Assembly: GCF_004681975.1 (NCBI RefSeq)
Contig: NZ_SMLK01000002.1
Location: 1 to 64,000 of the forward strand
Direction of reading: 5' to 3'
Source of the DNA: Ramlibacter humi
GTDB taxonomy: Bacteria > Pseudomonadota > Gammaproteobacteria > Burkholderiales > Burkholderiaceae_C
Length of the DNA stretch: 64,000 nt
Part shown: one piece after another, positions 1-15,620 of the stretch
Layout: every line of letters starts with the position of its first letter
Numbering within the stretch: the first letter of the stretch is position 1
Notes under the pieces: generated by a model
Databases searched by the model: none
Told to the model about the DNA's origin: nothing
What the model saw: only the letters and a program-made list of their open reading frames with translations
Position numbers and translations under genes: made by a program

Positions 1-74
1 AAGGCCTGCGCTTCGCCATCCGCGAAGGCGGCAAGACCGTGGGCGCCGGCGTCGTCGCCAAGATCATGGAATAA
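1..74 (+). CDS. tuf: Elongation factor Tu, C-terminal end (partial)
   Basis: The first 74 bases encode the last 23 residues of EF-Tu, ending in the family's conserved C-terminus (RFAIREGGKTVGAGVV followed by AKIME and a TAA stop). EF-Tu is the GTPase that delivers aminoacyl-tRNA to the ribosome. Only part of domain 3 is in the window, so nothing can be said about the G domain or the start. It lies directly upstream of tRNA-Trp, secE and nusG, the usual betaproteobacterial order, which supports the assignment despite the short fragment. Confidence 0.93.
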   Translation, partial: GLRFAIREGGKTVGAGVVAKIME

Positions 75-90
75 GGCCGAAAGGCCGCGG

Positions 91-166
91 AGGGGTATAG
101 CTCAATTGGCAGAGCGTCGGTCTCCAAAACCGAAGGTTGGGGGTTCGATTCCCTCTGCCCCTGCCA
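91..166 (+). tRNA. trnW: tRNA-Trp (anticodon CCA)
   Basis: A 76-nt cloverleaf with encoded CCA. The 7-bp acceptor pairs AGGGGTA with TGCCCCT (one G-U), the D arm has AGCTCAATTGGCAGAG, the anticodon stem TCGGT/ACCGA encloses loop CTCCAAA with anticodon CCA, and the T arm contains GGTTCGATTCC. It sits 16 nt after the tuf stop and about 110 nt before secE, so it is probably cotranscribed with tuf and released by RNase processing. Confidence 0.97.
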
Positions 167-208
167 CCTGAAAGGTGGCGAGCGGCCCGCAAGGGCCCCC
201 GGAAAACC

Positions 209-231
209 AAGCCCGTCCGCGTGACGGGCTT
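209..231 (+). other. Stem-loop between tRNA-Trp and secE
   Basis: A perfect 9-bp inverted repeat (AAGCCCGTC, 5-nt loop, GACGGGCTT) lies 42 nt after the tRNA and 48 nt before secE. No T-run follows, so it is not a typical intrinsic terminator. It may be a processing or mRNA-stabilising hairpin at the secE 5' end. The function is inferred. Confidence 0.35.
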
Positions 232-278
232 CACCGTCTGTAGAAGGCGGTGGATTTGAAGCAGGAAACCAGCCTTTC

Positions 279-662
279 ATGGCCACTTCGCAAGTTGAAA
301 CCGTTTCCACGGGCGCCGACAAGGCCAAGCTCGGGGCGGCGATCGCCCTGGTGATCGCGGCCATCGCGGGCTTCTACCTGCTCGGCCGCCAGGGCCAGGC
401 GGTCCAGTGGGGCGTGCTGGTGGTGGGTCTCGTCGCCGCGGTCGCCGTCTTCATGACGGCGGAACAGGGCAAGGCCCTCGTGGCGTTCGGCCGCGACTCC
501 TGGAAGGAAGTGCGCAAGGTCGTCTGGCCCACGCGCAAGGAAGCGATCCAGATGACGGCCTACGTGTTCGGCTTCGTCGTCATCATGGCCCTGTTCCTCT
601 GGCTGACCGACAAGTCCCTGGAGTGGCTGTTCTACGACCTGATCCTGGGCTGGAAGCATTAA
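279..662 (+). CDS. secE: Preprotein translocase subunit SecE
   Basis: SecE is the small inner-membrane subunit that clamps SecY in the SecYEG channel. The 127-residue product has three predicted membrane segments (about residues 18-35, 42-60 and 92-112) and the conserved cytoplasmic amphipathic element SWKEVRKVVWPTRKE before the last segment. This is the three-helix proteobacterial form rather than the single-helix form. Its TAA stop directly abuts the nusG ATG, so the two are cotranscribed and probably translationally coupled. Confidence 0.97.
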   Translation: MATSQVETVSTGADKAKLGAAIALVIAAIAGFYLLGRQGQAVQWGVLVVGLVAAVAVFMTAEQGKALVAFGRDSWKEVRKVVWPTRKEAIQMTAYVFGFVVIMALFLWLTDKSLEWLFYDLILGWKH

Positions 663-1259
663 ATGAGCGACACCGACACCACCCCCGAAGGCGCCGAGCA
701 GGCCGCCCCCGCCAAGCCGGTCAACCCCGACCTGCGCTGGTACGTGGTGCATGCCTATTCCGGCATGGAGAAGGCCGTCGAGCGCAACATCCGCGAGCGC
801 ATCAACCGCGCCGGCATGCAGGACATGTTCGGCGAGATCCTGGTGCCCACCGAGGAAGTCGTCGAGATCAAGAACGGCCAGAAGCGCACGTCCGAGCGCC
901 GCTTCTACCCCGGCTACGTGCTGGTGCAGATGGTGATGAACGACGACACCTGGCACCTGGTCAAGCACACCAACAAGGTCACCGGCTTCGTCGGCGGCGC
1001 CAAGAACCGCCCCGCCCCCATCTCGGAAGAAGAGGTCGGCAAGATCCTCGGCCAGATGGAAGAAGGCGTGGAAAAGCCGCGCCACAAGGTCGAATTCGTG
1101 GTGGGCGAGTACGTGCGCGTCAAGGACGGCCCGTTCACCGACTTCAACGGCACGGTCGAGGAAGTCAACTACGAGAAGAACAAGGTACGGGTGTCCGTCA
1201 CCATCTTCGGCCGCGCGACGCCGGTCGAACTCGAATTCAGCCAGGTCGAGAAGACCTGA
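663..1259 (+). CDS. nusG: Transcription termination/antitermination factor NusG
   Basis: NusG binds the RNA polymerase clamp, suppresses pausing, and links transcription to Rho or to the ribosome. The 198-residue protein has an acidic N-terminal tail, an NGN domain from about residue 22 ([20 protein letters not shown]) and a C-terminal KOW domain ([20 protein letters not shown]) that ends in FSQVEK. The length is slightly above the E. coli protein (181) because of the N-terminal extension. The start codon follows the secE stop with no gap. Confidence 0.98.
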   Translation: MSDTDTTPEGAEQAAPAKPVNPDLRWYVVHAYSGMEKAVERNIRERINRAGMQDMFGEILVPTEEVVEIKNGQKRTSERRFYPGYVLVQMVMNDDTWHLVKHTNKVTGFVGGAKNRPAPISEEEVGKILGQMEEGVEKPRHKVEFVVGEYVRVKDGPFTDFNGTVEEVNYEKNKVRVSVTIFGRATPVELEFSQVEKT

Positions 1260-1376
1260 CCGGTCTCACGATCCGCGTTTCACGGCTCGCGCGGGTTTCA
1301 AGGAAGCAAGAGCTGCAACCCCGGGGAGCCGAGGCCTGAGTGCCGAGGCGTTATCACCCGCAAGGAGTAAGAAACC

Positions 1377-1808
1377 ATGGCGAAGAAAATCGTCGGTTTT
1401 GTCAAGCTGCAAGTGCCGGCTGGCAAGGCCAACCCGTCGCCCCCGATCGGCCCCGCGCTGGGCCAGCGCGGCCTGAACATCATGGAGTTCTGCAAGGCGT
1501 TCAACGCGCAGACCCAGGGTGTGGAGCCGGGCCTGCCGCTGCCGGTGGTGATCACCGCCTACGCGGACAAGAGCTTCACGTTTATCATCAAGACCCCCCC
1601 GGCCACGACGCTGATCAAGAAGGCGATCAAGCTGGACAAGGGCTCCAAGACCCCGCACACCGACAAGGTCGGCAAGATCACCCGCGCCCAGCTCGAGGAG
1701 ATCGCCAAGACCAAGCTGAAGGACATGAACGCCGCCAGCATCGACGCGGCGATCAAGACCCTGGCGGGCTCGGCCCGTTCCATGGGCGTCACGGTGGAGG
1801 GCGTGTAA
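1377..1808 (+). CDS. rplK: 50S ribosomal protein L11
   Basis: L11 forms the GTPase-associated centre with 23S rRNA helices 43/44 and is needed for RelA activation. The 143-residue product matches the family length and carries the N-terminal [20 protein letters not shown] segment and the C-terminal rRNA-binding domain ending [12 protein letters not shown]. An AAGGAG ribosome-binding site lies just upstream. The rplA ATG follows its TAA with no spacing, which is the conserved L11 operon arrangement. Confidence 0.98.
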   Translation: MAKKIVGFVKLQVPAGKANPSPPIGPALGQRGLNIMEFCKAFNAQTQGVEPGLPLPVVITAYADKSFTFIIKTPPATTLIKKAIKLDKGSKTPHTDKVGKITRAQLEEIAKTKLKDMNAASIDAAIKTLAGSARSMGVTVEGV

Positions 1809-2513
1809 ATGGCCAAGCTGACCAAGAAGCAGAAGTCCCTCGAAGGCAAGGTCGACAGCAACAAGCTGTACGCCATCGGCGACGCCATTGCCATCGTCAA
1901 GGAAGCCGCTACCGCCAAGTTCGATGAGTCCATCGACGTGGCCGTGCAGCTGGGCATCGACGCCAAGAAGTCCGACCAGGTCGTTCGCGGCGCCGTCGTG
2001 CTGCCCAACGGCACCGGCAAGACCAAGCGCGTGGCCGTGTTCGCCCAGGGCGCCAAGGCCGAAGAAGCCAAGGCCGCCGGCGCCGACGTGGTCGGCATGG
2101 ACGACCTGGCTGCCCGCGTGAAGGCCGGTGACATGCCGTTCGACGTGGTGATCGCCGCCCCCGACGCGATGCGCGTGGTGGGTACGCTGGGCCAGATCCT
2201 GGGTCCGCGCGGCCTGATGCCGAACCCGAAGGTCGGCACCGTGACCCCGGACGTCGCCACGGCGGTGAAGAACGCCAAGGCCGGCCAGGTGCAGTTCCGC
2301 GTCGACAAGGCCGGCATCGTGCACGGCACCATCGGCCGCCGTTCGTTCGACGCCGACAAGCTGCAGGGCAACCTGGCGGCGCTGATCGACGCGCTGAACA
2401 AGGCCAAGCCGGCGTCCAGCAAGGGCATCTACCTGAAGAAGGTGGCCGTGTCCTCGACCATGGGCGTGGGCGTCCGCGTGGACACCCAGTCGCTGGCGGC
2501 GCAGCAGGCGTAA
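1809..2513 (+). CDS. rplA: 50S ribosomal protein L1
   Basis: L1 forms the mobile L1 stalk at the E site and, in well-studied enteric bacteria, represses its own rplKA mRNA. The 234-residue protein has the usual two-domain length. The signature [18 protein letters not shown] lies near residue 133, and the C-terminus [21 protein letters not shown] is typical. It is immediately downstream of rplK and is followed by a strong hairpin and the leader of rplJL. Confidence 0.98.
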   Translation: MAKLTKKQKSLEGKVDSNKLYAIGDAIAIVKEAATAKFDESIDVAVQLGIDAKKSDQVVRGAVVLPNGTGKTKRVAVFAQGAKAEEAKAAGADVVGMDDLAARVKAGDMPFDVVIAAPDAMRVVGTLGQILGPRGLMPNPKVGTVTPDVATAVKNAKAGQVQFRVDKAGIVHGTIGRRSFDADKLQGNLAALIDALNKAKPASSKGIYLKKVAVSSTMGVGVRVDTQSLAAQQA

Positions 2514-2768
2514 GGAATTCCGGCCGGCCCCGAAAGGGGCGGGCCGGTGCGGTGGGCTGCCGGGCTCGCAAGGATCCGGCAGGCCATCGAAGACCGTTGG
2601 CGCGGGGCGACCCGCTTAATCGCAAGGCCCCCGGGCTTCGCGGCCAACGCAGATGGCGATCCCGCCGAGAGAAAGTTCGAAAGAGTTTCCTCGAGGTTTG
2701 GTCGCTGCATGAAGGGCGTGCCGTCCGCGCCCGCGAGGGCGAGGCGGCGCATTTGATAGGAGTAGACC
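2514..2768 (+). promoter_or_regulatory. rplJL leader with strong hairpin (L10-leader-type region)
   Basis: This 255-nt gap separates rplA from rplJ. At 2520-2547 there is a 12-bp GC-rich stem with one G-G mismatch and a GAAA tetraloop. The remaining 200 nt is long for this compact operon and ends in GATAGGAG just before the TTG start. In many bacteria the rplJ leader binds the L10(L12)4 complex and autoregulates translation. That this leader does the same is an inference from position; I did not fold it fully. Confidence 0.45.
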
Positions 2769-3269
2769 TTGAGTCTGAATCGCAGTGAGAAGCAAGCGGT
2801 CATCGAAGAGGTGACCGGCCTCGCCGCTAAAGCTCAAACGCTGGTGATGGCGGAATACCGCGGCATCACGGTCGCCGACATGACGAAGCTGCGCAACGAA
2901 GCGCGCAAGCAGGGCGTCAGCCTGAGTGTTCTGAAGAACACCCTGGCCCGCCGTGCTGTCGCTGGCAGCGCCTTCGAAGTCGTCGGTGAGCAGATGACCG
3001 GCCCGCTGATCTACGGCTTCTCCGTGGACGCCGTGGCCGCCGCGAAAGTGGTGGCCGATTTCGCGAAGACCAACGACAAGCTGGTCATTCGCGGCGGTGC
3101 CTACGGTGGCAAGGCCCTGGACGCCAACGCGGTGAAGCAGCTGGCCAGCATTCCCACCAAGGAAGTGCTGCTGGCCCAGCTGTGCGGGCTGCTGAAGTCG
3201 CCGATCTCCCGCACCGCCGTGGTGCTGGGCGCGCTGGCGAAGAAGAAGGAAGAGGCGGCGGCTGCCTGA
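2769..3269 (+). CDS. rplJ: 50S ribosomal protein L10
   Basis: L10 anchors L7/L12 dimers to the ribosomal stalk. The 166-residue product begins [15 protein letters not shown] and contains [11 protein letters not shown], as expected of L10, with an alanine-rich C-terminal tail (KKKEEAAAA). The start codon is TTG, placed by the family N-terminus and by a GATAGGAG ribosome-binding site 8-9 nt upstream; no ATG fits. The rare start codon may limit translation in a leader that is normally autoregulated. Confidence 0.97.
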   Translation: MSLNRSEKQAVIEEVTGLAAKAQTLVMAEYRGITVADMTKLRNEARKQGVSLSVLKNTLARRAVAGSAFEVVGEQMTGPLIYGFSVDAVAAAKVVADFAKTNDKLVIRGGAYGGKALDANAVKQLASIPTKEVLLAQLCGLLKSPISRTAVVLGALAKKKEEAAAA

Positions 3270-3312
3270 GCGGCAGCGGCCCACGTGTACCAACTTATCG
3301 AGGAATAGAGAA

Positions 3313-3693
3313 ATGGCATTCGACAAAGACGCATTCCTGACCGCGCTGGACTCCATGTCGGTCATGGAACTGAACGACCTGGTCAAGGCGATCGAAGAGA
3401 AGTTCGGCGTGTCCGCCGCCGCGATGGCCGCTCCGGCCGCCGGTGGTGGCGGTGGCGGCGCCGCTGCCGCCGCGGAAGAGAAGACCGAATTCACGGTCCA
3501 GCTGGTGGAAGCCGGCGCGCAGAAGGTGGGCGTCATCAAGGCCGTGCGTGAAATCACGGGCCTGGGCCTGAAGGAAGCCAAGGACCTGGTCGACGGCGCT
3601 CCGAAGCCCGTCAAGGAAGGCATGAACAAGGCCGACGCCGAAGCTGCCAAGAAGAAGCTGGAAGAAGCCGGCGCCAAGGTCGAACTCAAGTAA
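3313..3693 (+). CDS. rplL: 50S ribosomal protein L7/L12
   Basis: L7/L12 is the multi-copy stalk protein that recruits translational GTPases. The 126-residue product has the N-terminal dimerisation helix, a flexible Ala/Gly hinge (about residues 37-54, here with an uninterrupted GGGGGG) and the C-terminal domain with [20 protein letters not shown] and a terminal KVELK. It has a GAGG ribosome-binding site. Two hairpins follow before rpoB. Confidence 0.98.
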   Translation: MAFDKDAFLTALDSMSVMELNDLVKAIEEKFGVSAAAMAAPAAGGGGGGAAAAAEEKTEFTVQLVEAGAQKVGVIKAVREITGLGLKEAKDLVDGAPKPVKEGMNKADAEAAKKKLEEAGAKVELK

Positions 3694-3710
3694 TTCGCCC
3701 CTGGACCGGA

Positions 3711-3743
3711 GGCTGGAGGCGCCCGAAAGGGCCTCCAGCCTTT
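3711..3743 (+). terminator. Hairpin after rplL (partial terminator/attenuator)
   Basis: A perfect GGCTGGAGGC/GCCTCCAGCC stem encloses GCCCGAAAGG and is followed by only TTT. Its position between rplL and rpoB matches the known partial attenuator that lowers rpoBC expression relative to the L10 operon in E. coli. The weak T-run fits partial read-through. Confidence 0.6.
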
Positions 3744-3776
3744 GGTGCTTCTAGGACGGTGCCCTGAACGCACCTG

Positions 3777-3812
3777 AAAAGGCTGGGACAATCTCCGGTT
3801 CCCCAGCTTTTT
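3777..3812 (+). terminator. Second hairpin with T-run in the rplL-rpoB gap
   Basis: AAAAGGCTGGG and CCCAGCTTTTT pair across a 14-nt loop with one wobble, ending in a five-T run. Together with the hairpin 34 nt upstream it gives two tandem attenuator candidates ahead of rpoB. The stem is A/T-rich at its base, so termination is probably incomplete. Confidence 0.5.
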
Positions 3813-3989
3813 CAAGTGTCTTCTGACCCCGACTGCAGAAGATGCCTTGGTTCGGGCCGCGTGCAACGCGCGGCCGTCCGCCATGGTTGGTAGTGGCCAA
3901 CCCGCCAAGCAACGCCCCATCTCCCGCGAGGAGTCCCGCGAGGAATGAGGCGCGACAGTTGCGAAAGTGCTCATTCGCCCGGAGATCGC

Positions 3990-8102
<4,113 letters not shown>

Positions 8103-8123
8103 TCCAGGGAAAGGTCAAGACAC

Positions 8124-12347
<4,224 letters not shown>

Positions 12348-12368
12348 GCAGCCTGCTTCGGTAAACTG

Positions 12369-12411
12369 AAGCGCCCCATCCGTTCGCGGGTGGGGCGCTT
12401 TTCTTTTTTTC
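12369..12411 (+). terminator. Intrinsic terminator of the rpoBC operon
   Basis: A perfect 10-bp stem AAGCGCCCCA/TGGGGCGCTT with a 12-nt loop is followed by TTCTTTTTTT. It lies 21 nt after the rpoC stop and has the standard Rho-independent architecture. Confidence 0.93.
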
Positions 12412-12421
12412 TCATTTGCTC

Positions 12422-12997
12422 ATGACTTCGTCGCTGGTCTGGTGGATCGCCGCGGCCGTCGCCCTGTTCTGGGCGATCGGCGCGTACAACCGCCTCGTGC
12501 GCCTGCGCGGCGACGCCAACGCCATGTTCGCGGCGCTCGACGAGGAGCTGACGCGGCAGGTGCGCCTGGTCGCGCAATTGCTGCCCGAAGGCCAGGAGCA
12601 TCCCGCCTCGATGTTCGACGGGCAGGAAGGCTCGTTCTGGAGCGGCCTGGAAGGCGCGGCCACGCAGCTGGAGGCAGCGCTCGCTTCCGCGCGCGGCCGC
12701 CCGCTGGAACCCGAGCGCATCGCCGCGCTGGCTTCGGCGCAGTCGGTGCTGGCCAGCGCCTGGGAGCGTGCCGAGCGCGACGACGCGCACGACCTGGCGG
12801 GCCCGCGCCTGCCCGACACGCTCACGTCCACCCGCGCGCACATGACGGCGCAGTGCATCGCGGCCGCGGGCCGTTTCACCCAGGCGGTCGAGCGCTACAA
12901 CGAGGCGATCGCGCAATTTCCCGCCGTGCTGCTGGCCTGGCTGTTCGGCTTCAAGCCGGGCCGTGGACTGGCGCCGATGAAAGGCCCTGCCGTTTGA
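12422..12997 (+). CDS. LemA-like membrane protein
   Basis: The 191-residue product has one N-terminal membrane helix (about residues 5-22, ending YNRLVRLRGDANAMFAALDEEL) followed by a helical domain that ends YNEAIAQFPAVLLAWLFGFKPG. Both ends match the LemA family (YNxLVxLRNxVxNAFAxID and FGFKP). The cellular role of LemA proteins is unclear. The ATG lies 11 nt after the rpoBC terminator T-run, without a clear Shine-Dalgarno; a TTG two codons upstream is a weaker alternative. The compressed upstream space implies a promoter overlapping the terminator, or read-through. Confidence 0.8.
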   Translation: MTSSLVWWIAAAVALFWAIGAYNRLVRLRGDANAMFAALDEELTRQVRLVAQLLPEGQEHPASMFDGQEGSFWSGLEGAATQLEAALASARGRPLEPERIAALASAQSVLASAWERAERDDAHDLAGPRLPDTLTSTRAHMTAQCIAAAGRFTQAVERYNEAIAQFPAVLLAWLFGFKPGRGLAPMKGPAV

Positions 12998-13062
12998 CAG
13001 CCTGCTGCACGGGTCGCATCATGGCCGCCCCTCAAGCTGCGAACACAGGAAGGAGAGCCGTC

Positions 13063-13719
13063 ATGCTTCGGATCAACGACACCGCCCCCAACTTCACGGC
13101 CAACACCACGCACGGCAAGATCGACTTCCACCAGTGGATCGGCGACAGCTGGGCCGTCCTGTTCTCGCACCCGAAGGACTTCACGCCGGTCTGCACCACC
13201 GAGCTGGGCTACATGGCGCGCATCGAACCCGAGTTCACCAAGCGCGGCGCCAAGCTCATCGCGCTGTCGGTCGACCCGGTGGACAGCCACCAGCGCTGGC
13301 TGGGCGACATCGAGGAAACGCAGGGCGCGAAGGTGAACTACCCCATCATCGCGGACAGCGACCTGAACGTCTCGAAGCTGTACAACATGCTGCCCGCGGA
13401 AGAAACCGGCAGCGACGGCCGCACCGCCGCCACCAACCAGACCGTGCGCTCGGTCTTCATCGTCGGTCCCGACAAGAAGATCAAGCTGATGCTCACCTAC
13501 CCGATGACCACCGGCCGCAACTTCGACGAGATCCTGCGCGTGCTGGACTCCATGCAGCTCACCGCCAAGCACAAGGTCGCCACGCCGGCCAACTGGAAGC
13601 AGGGCGAAGACGTCATCATCGCCGGCTCGGTGTCCGACGAAGACGCCAAGAAGCTGTTCCCGCAGGGCTGGAAGTCGCCCAAGCCCTACCTGCGCGTGAC
13701 CAAGCAGCCGGGCACCTGA
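13063..13719 (+). CDS. Peroxiredoxin, 1-Cys (PRDX6-like) family
   Basis: A thiol peroxidase that reduces H2O2 and organic hydroperoxides. The 218-residue protein has the peroxidatic-cysteine motif HPKDFTPVCTTE with Cys44, and the long C-terminal 1-Cys domain seen in PRDX6-type enzymes (NWKQGEDVIIAGSVSDEDAKK, then YLRVTKQP). No second resolving cysteine is evident. The ATG at 13063 is chosen over upstream in-frame starts because AGGAGAG lies 8 nt before it and the family N-terminus (LRINDTAPNF) begins there. It is followed 7 nt later by rsmB. Confidence 0.95.
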   Translation: MLRINDTAPNFTANTTHGKIDFHQWIGDSWAVLFSHPKDFTPVCTTELGYMARIEPEFTKRGAKLIALSVDPVDSHQRWLGDIEETQGAKVNYPIIADSDLNVSKLYNMLPAEETGSDGRTAATNQTVRSVFIVGPDKKIKLMLTYPMTTGRNFDEILRVLDSMQLTAKHKVATPANWKQGEDVIIAGSVSDEDAKKLFPQGWKSPKPYLRVTKQPGT

Positions 13720-13726
13720 AGCCGCG

Positions 13727-15043
13727 TTGACGCTCTCGGCTCCCCTCTGGCGGCAGCTTCAGGCTGCCGCCGCCGTTTTGGCGGCGGTGCGCGGCGGCGA
13801 GTCCGCGACGCCGGTGCTCGCGCGCGTGCCCGCGGATCTGCGCGCGGCCGCGCAGTCGCTGTCCTTCCATGCCATGCGGCAGCTCGGACGCGCCGAAGCG
13901 TTGCGCCGCCGGCTGGCCAAGCGCCCGCCGCCGCCCGCGGCCGACGCGCTGCTTTGCACTGCACTGGCGCTGGCCTGGGACCCGCAGCAGGCACCGTACG
14001 AACCGTTCACGCTGGTCGACCAGGCCGTGGAAGCGGCCAAGCGCGATCCCGCCACCGCGGCGCAATCGGGCTTCATCAACGCTTGCCTGCGGCGGCTGCT
14101 GCGCGAACGCGATGCGCTGGTGGCGCAGACGGAAACTGATCCGGTCGCGCGCTGGAACCACCCGCGCTGGTGGATCGATGCGTTGAAGCGCGACCATCCG
14201 CAGCAATGGCAGCAAGTGCTCACCGCCGCGAACGAACCGCCGCCGATGACGCTGCGCGCGAACGTGCGGCGCACGACGCGCGACGAACTGCTGGCGCGTT
14301 TCGCGCAACAGGACGTGCAAGCCACGCCGGTAGGTGAGCACGGACTCATCGTCGATCGCCCGCGGCCCGTGCAGGAGCTGCCCGGTTTCGCGGAGGGCTG
14401 GTGGTCCGTGCAGGACGCCGCCGCGCAATTGGCCGCTCCGCTGTTGGTCGATGGACTCGCCCCGCGCGAAGACCAGCCGCTGCGCCTGCTGGATGCGTGC
14501 GCCGCGCCCGGCGGCAAGACCGCGCACCTGCTCGAACTCGTGGACGCCGAAGTCACCGCCATCGAGATCGATCCGCAGCGCTGCGAGCGCATCCGCGGCA
14601 CGCTGGATCGCCTCGGCCTGCAAGCCAAGGTGCTGGCGGCGGACGCGGCGGACGTCCTGTCGTGGTGGGACGGTCAGCCTTTCGATGGCATCCTGCTCGA
14701 TGCACCCTGCACGGCTTCGGGCATCGTGCGGCGGCACCCCGACGTGCGCTGGCTGCGCCGGCCCGGCGACCTGCAAGGCCTGGCCGCGCAGCAGACCCGG
14801 CTGCTGGAAGCGTTGTGGCCGCTGGTGAGGCCGGGCGGCCGGCTGCTGTACTGCACTTGCTCGGTGTTCCCGGCCGAAGGCCGCGAGCGCGTCCAAGCGT
14901 TTGTTGCGCACCACACAACGGCCGTTTTGCGCCCCGCGCCGGGACATTTGCTGCCCCGAACGGGGGAAGGGGGTGAGGGCGTCCGCAACAATCCCGTGGG
15001 TGACCACGATGGATTTTTTTACGGCCTGCTGGAGAAGACTTGA
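13727..15043 (+). CDS. rsmB: 16S rRNA (cytosine-967-C5)-methyltransferase RsmB
   Basis: Methylates C967 of 16S rRNA. The 438-residue product has an N-terminal NusB-like RNA-binding domain (about 1-140), then the Rossmann methyltransferase domain with SAM motif DACAAPGGKTAH near 256, DAPCTASGIVRRHPD near 324 and the nucleophile motif YCTCSVFPAEG near 375. The proposed start is TTG, 7 nt after the peroxiredoxin stop. Near the C-terminus the coding sequence runs through a G-rich palindromic repeat (encoding LLPRTGEGGEG) that looks like a dispersed element kept in frame. The gene overlaps the next gene by 35 nt. Confidence 0.95.
   Translation: MTLSAPLWRQLQAAAAVLAAVRGGESATPVLARVPADLRAAAQSLSFHAMRQLGRAEALRRRLAKRPPPPAADALLCTALALAWDPQQAPYEPFTLVDQAVEAAKRDPATAAQSGFINACLRRLLRERDALVAQTETDPVARWNHPRWWIDALKRDHPQQWQQVLTAANEPPPMTLRANVRRTTRDELLARFAQQDVQATPVGEHGLIVDRPRPVQELPGFAEGWWSVQDAAAQLAAPLLVDGLAPREDQPLRLLDACAAPGGKTAHLLELVDAEVTAIEIDPQRCERIRGTLDRLGLQAKVLAADAADVLSWWDGQPFDGILLDAPCTASGIVRRHPDVRWLRRPGDLQGLAAQQTRLLEALWPLVRPGGRLLYCTCSVFPAEGRERVQAFVAHHTTAVLRPAPGHLLPRTGEGGEGVRNNPVGDHDGFFYGLLEKT
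14951..14984 (+). repeat. G-rich palindromic repeat inside rsmB
   Basis: CCCC-GAAC-GGGG followed by GAAGGGGGTGAGGG. The same style of sequence (palindrome of C/G tracts followed by a GGGxxGGGGTGxGGG tail) is present on the other strand after pgi at 53598-53632. Read in this frame it gives the LPxxGEGGEG-type peptide often produced when this kind of dispersed repeat is translated. The family assignment is inference from similarity of the two copies. Confidence 0.5.
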
Positions 15044-15620
15044 GCAGGCGCTGCGGCTGCTGGCCCTGGCCGGGCTGCTGGCCGGGACGGCCGTGCGCGC
15101 GGACGCGCCCGAGGTCACCCAGCTGCGCCTGGAGCGGTCCGACGAAGGCGTGTTGCTCAGCGCCAGCGTGAAGCTGGAGCTGCCGGCCGCCGTCGAGGAC
15201 GCGCTGCTCAAGGGCATCCCCATGTTCTTCGTCGCCGACGCTTCCCTGATGCGCGACCGCTGGTACTGGTACGACAAGCACGTCACCGGCGCATCGCGCC
15301 ACATGCGGCTGTCGTTCCAGCCGCTCACGCGGCGGTGGCGGCTGCAGGTTTCGTCGGGGCCGATCGGCAACGCCGGCCTGTCGCTGGGGCAGACCTTCGA
15401 TTCCCAGGACGAGGCGCTGGCGGCGGTGCGCAACATCTCGCGCTGGAAGATCGCCGAGCTGGGCGACCTGGAGCCGGACGCGCGCTACAGCGTCGACTTC
15501 CGCTTCCGCCTGGACGTGTCCCAGCTGCCGAGGCCGTTCCAGATCGGCGCCGTCGGCCAGTCCGACTGGAGCCTGGTGGCCTCGCGCACACAGCGCCTGG
15601 CCGTCGAGAGTCCGCGGTGA
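15009..15620 (+). CDS. DUF4390 family exported protein
   Basis: A 203-residue protein of the DUF4390 family, function unknown. It has an N-terminal hydrophobic signal (about residues 12-30, ending AVRA-DAPEV) and a beta-rich domain with the family-like stretches DEGVLLSASVKLELP, DRWYWYDK and RYSVDFRFRLDVSQLP. The ATG is placed by the signal peptide; it overlaps the end of rsmB by 35 nt. The TGA stop overlaps the GTG start of the kinase gene. The conserved position beside an NtrY-type kinase suggests an envelope role linked to that sensor; this is inferred. Confidence 0.85.
   Translation: MDFFTACWRRLEQALRLLALAGLLAGTAVRADAPEVTQLRLERSDEGVLLSASVKLELPAAVEDALLKGIPMFFVADASLMRDRWYWYDKHVTGASRHMRLSFQPLTRRWRLQVSSGPIGNAGLSLGQTFDSQDEALAAVRNISRWKIAELGDLEPDARYSVDFRFRLDVSQLPRPFQIGAVGQSDWSLVASRTQRLAVESPR

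Noticed and set aside
3945-3989. N-terminal extension of RpoB
   Set aside because: The first 15 codons do not match RpoB; the start at 3990 has a Shine-Dalgarno and the conserved N-terminus.
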